From an uncultured Christensenellaceae bacterium (GTDB lineage: Bacteria; Bacillota; Clostridia; Christensenellales; UBA3700): a stretch of 64,000 nt of DNA. A model generated the notes under the pieces. That model was not told the origin of the DNA. It searched no databases and saw only the letters and a program-made list of their open reading frames with translations. Below are positions 62,124-64,000 of this stretch, one piece after another. The translations under genes were made by a program, and so were the position numbers. Position 1 is the stretch's first letter. The number at the start of each line of letters is the position of its first letter. The stretch is from the NCBI GenBank assembly GCA_910587685.1, contig CAJUMY010000004.1, positions 1-64,000 on the forward strand, written 5' to 3'.

Positions 62124-63221
62124 TTAACCTCTGTTCAATTTGTATTTTTCAGATAAAATATTGGTTGCATTTTTATGTTTGCTTAAAATAAATATATCCT
62201 TAATATTTGATAATGTATTTGGGTCGTCTAGGTCATCTGTAGTTAAAGATAGCATGCTCGTTTGCCCTATAATTTTAGTTGTAGTTTTATCATTATCTAT
62301 AACTTGTTTTATATCTTCTGTTAAAAAATAATCCTCCGCATAGAGTAAGACGATATAATTTATAACAGACAATTTTTCTTCTTCGGAAAGCTTCTTAAAT
62401 TTTTTGTAAAAACTCCTATATCGAGTTTCATTATTATTGACAAAAAGAATAATTGCTGTTTTATTCTCAAGAGGAAAAATGCAAACATGTAATTCTTTTG
62501 TTTTATATTTTGGATTATAGCAGTATATATCATTTATAATGTTACCGTCAAAATCAAGATAAAGTGTTATTTGTCCTTGATACGCAATTGGTGTAACATA
62601 ATCTAATAGTTTATAATAAATCAGATAATATCCATCATTATCATCCTTTTTTAATAACGATTTAGCTTTTCTAATAGAAGTATAATATTCTTCATAATCC
62701 ATTTCTTTTATGGCTTGAATACCTTCAATAAAGTTTTCTTTACCTATGGTTTTTTCTTTAAGAACATCATACATCTTTATTTCATCCATACGTTTGCTAA
62801 TGGCTTTGAGACCATTTTTTAAGGCAATTTGAGCTAAAATCTTTGAAGAAGGTTTTTCGTTATAAGCTTTTGGATTTTCGTATTCTTGAAATACAACGCT
62901 ATCACATTCACGGCAAATGAGTCTAAATGTGCCTGCCTCATTTATACCGTTTTCAGATTTTATGTAAAACGGATATTTAACTATTGAGTTGCAAGTACAA
63001 ACTTTTCCGTCCTTTTCTATATTTCTTAAACAAAACGCAGGGACAGTATGTGAGTTGCAAAAAGAAGTTTGTTCTTTGCCACAAATCAAGCAAGAAGAAG
63101 GTTTTGCACGATTTTTTGCCTCTCGCATAATGCGGCTCATAGTTTTGTTTATCTCAATCTTATCGCCGGTAAACTCACTATTCAATTTGTCACTATTTTC
63201 TTTTAAATTGAGTGCTTTCAT
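62124..63221 (-). CDS. zinc-finger protein of unknown function, element cargo
   Basis: 365 aa. Cysteine and histidine pairs near the N-terminus, SSCLICGKEQTSFCNSHTVP (C-x2-C ... C-x2-H) and a second LICRECDS, suggest a treble-clef or HNH-like zinc site. The remainder is helical and lysine-rich without a recognised domain. It abuts the recombinase start (2 bp) and follows the XRE gene, so it travels with the outer element. AT-rich codon use. A nuclease or defence role is possible but not shown. Confidence 0.65.
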   Translation of the reverse strand: MKALNLKENSDKLNSEFTGDKIEINKTMSRIMREAKNRAKPSSCLICGKEQTSFCNSHTVPAFCLRNIEKDGKVCTCNSIVKYPFYIKSENGINEAGTFRLICRECDSVVFQEYENPKAYNEKPSSKILAQIALKNGLKAISKRMDEIKMYDVLKEKTIGKENFIEGIQAIKEMDYEEYYTSIRKAKSLLKKDDNDGYYLIYYKLLDYVTPIAYQGQITLYLDFDGNIINDIYCYNPKYKTKELHVCIFPLENKTAIILFVNNNETRYRSFYKKFKKLSEEEKLSVINYIVLLYAEDYFLTEDIKQVIDNDKTTTKIIGQTSMLSLTTDDLDDPNTLSNIKDIFILSKHKNATNILSEKYKLNRG

Positions 63222-63288
63222 TAATCATTATAATCCTTGGTGTGTTATTTCATTTGGTTTAATTATTTCTCGTCATTAGACCAAAGCA

Positions 63289-63648
63289 TTATTCTTTTCC
63301 TTCTAAAATTTTCAATAGCGTTTCTTTCAATTTAGCATTTGCAGGAGAGGAAGGGTCGAAGCACATTTCGACAAACGCTTGCATTTGCTCGTTGTCTTGC
63401 CAAACCTTCGGCTGAAAATCATAGAGCTTCCCTTGTGGACTATCGCACCTACCGTATATATAGTCAAGTGATACGTCGAAGTAATCCGCATACCATAAAA
63501 GAATATTGCTCGGAACTTCCGATTGACTATTCTCATAACGGTTGACCGCAGACTGTACCATTTTGCCGTTTGCCTTTGCGATCTTTGCTTGTGATACTTT
63601 TGTGTTCTCGCGTAATGCTTTTAAGCGTTGACCTATAACTTTATTCAT
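63289..63648 (-). CDS. XRE-family HTH regulator
   Basis: 119 aa. HTH_3 domain at about 7-60: LKALRENTKVSQAKIAKANG and VQSAVNRYENSQSEVPSNILLWYADYFDVSLDYIYGR. The C-terminal 45 residues are variable. It probably represses the element's own genes. A good minus-strand promoter precedes it (TTGACA-N17-TATACT, 63667-63695). Confidence 0.9.
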   Translation of the reverse strand: MNKVIGQRLKALRENTKVSQAKIAKANGKMVQSAVNRYENSQSEVPSNILLWYADYFDVSLDYIYGRCDSPQGKLYDFQPKVWQDNEQMQAFVEMCFDPSSPANAKLKETLLKILEGKE

Positions 63649-63666
63649 TGAATCACCTCAAAAGAG

Positions 63667-63695
63667 AGTATAACACACTAGAAAGATAATGTCAA
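63667..63695 (-). promoter_or_regulatory. promoter of the XRE gene
   Basis: On the minus strand TTGACA (63690-63695), 17 bp spacer, TATACT (63667-63672). Confidence 0.8.
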
Positions 63696-63768
63696 TATAA
63701 TATCTGGGTTAATTTAATCTTTTCGACAAAACTTCCCACAAATCGCAAACATTTGTTTATATAATTTA

Positions 63769-63797
63769 TTGACTTGCTACTGCCATTGTGATAAAAT
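63769..63797 (+). promoter_or_regulatory. promoter of structured RNA copy B
   Basis: TTGACT (63769-63774), 17 bp spacer, TAAAAT (63792-63797). The distance to the first conserved hairpin equals that of copy A. Confidence 0.8.
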
Positions 63798-63803
63798 TCA
63801 TAC

Positions 63804-64000
63804 TATACGATATAAGTCGTATTGTACCCTTTTGAGGGTAGAGTTCTGCGGTGGGCGTTAAAGAATTTGCCCATAGGATGCAGAAGGTTTTGGGCGGTAT
63901 AACCGCCTTGCCTTAGCTTACGGAAAGAGCGTAGGTTTTTTAGTTGTACGCAAAATTCGTATGCCGTGATAGGCTTTTATAAGTGTACAATTTTTTAGCT
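63804..64000 (+). ncRNA. structured RNA, copy B (runs to or past the window edge)
   Basis: Inverted relative to copy A and clearly homologous through about 180 nt. Hairpins: ACTATACGA/TCGTATTGT; TACCC/GGGTA; TTCTGC/GCAGAA enclosing GTGGGCG/TGCCCAT; GGCGG-TATAA-CCGCC; CTTACG/CGTAGG then TTTTTT; GCC-GTGAT-AGGC then TTTT. It lies in the outer element, divergent from the XRE gene, reading towards whatever follows the window. Confidence 0.7.

Noticed and set aside
1..64000. CRISPR array
   Set aside because: No regularly spaced short direct repeats and no cas genes were seen.

Overview
This 64 kb window reads as chromosomal DNA of a low-GC, Gram-positive-lineage Clostridia bacterium, probably an uncultured gut member of the Christensenellales-like groups. 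The lineage call is an inference from gene content: VanW and InlB-repeat surface proteins, Rex, a class 1B pyrimidine operon, a queuosine operon and MobV/TndX-type mobile elements typical of gut Clostridia. No 16S gene is present.

Layout. 0-9.4 kb: the end of a large InlB-repeat surface protein, a VanW protein, a BofA-like membrane protein, a membrane-anchored beta-rich protein paired with an ApgM-type phosphoglycerate mutase, and a Na+/Ca2+ exchanger. 9.6-11.6 kb: tRNA-Leu, a decayed serine-recombinase element at its 3' end, then a TetR-DUF2461 pair. 11.8-15.2 kb: an AT-rich two-gene island, a D12 adenine methylase plus a protein joining a PD-(D/E)XK-like nuclease region to a DGQHR domain, which appears to have landed inside a PadR regulator gene. 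15.4-25.3 kb: hydrolase, DUF3795, lone tyrosine recombinase, APH-like kinase, typA and two FAD oxidoreductases. 25.5-39.5 kb: rex, greA, lysS, an ATP-grasp ligase and the pyrBCF-carB-pyrKDE operon with a leader. 40-48 kb: a large lipoprotein, small membrane proteins and a YgjP-like peptidase. 48.15 kb: tmRNA. 50.7-53.8 kb: queD-queE-folE-queC-queF behind a pseudoknot-capable leader.

53.85-64 kb is nested mobile DNA. An outer element has a serine recombinase, a zinc-finger cargo protein and an XRE regulator. Its recombinase gene is cut in two by an inner 6.7 kb element carrying its own TndX-like recombinase, TnpW, a MobV relaxase with a candidate oriT, and a MerR/TipAS-ABC transporter cassette behind an attenuator. 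One copy of a promoter-driven multi-hairpin RNA lies upstream of the MobV gene in the inner element. A second, diverged copy lies in inverted orientation in the outer element at the window edge.

How genes cooperate: the pyr genes make UMP except that carA is missing here; the que genes run from GTP to preQ1; the methylase and DGQHR-nuclease look like a modification/restriction pair. The strongest leads are that pair, the duplicated RNA, the nested insertion, and a hairpin block with a near-invariant 20-nt loop seen at two tRNA-type attachment loci. All assignments come from reading the sequence; no database search was run.
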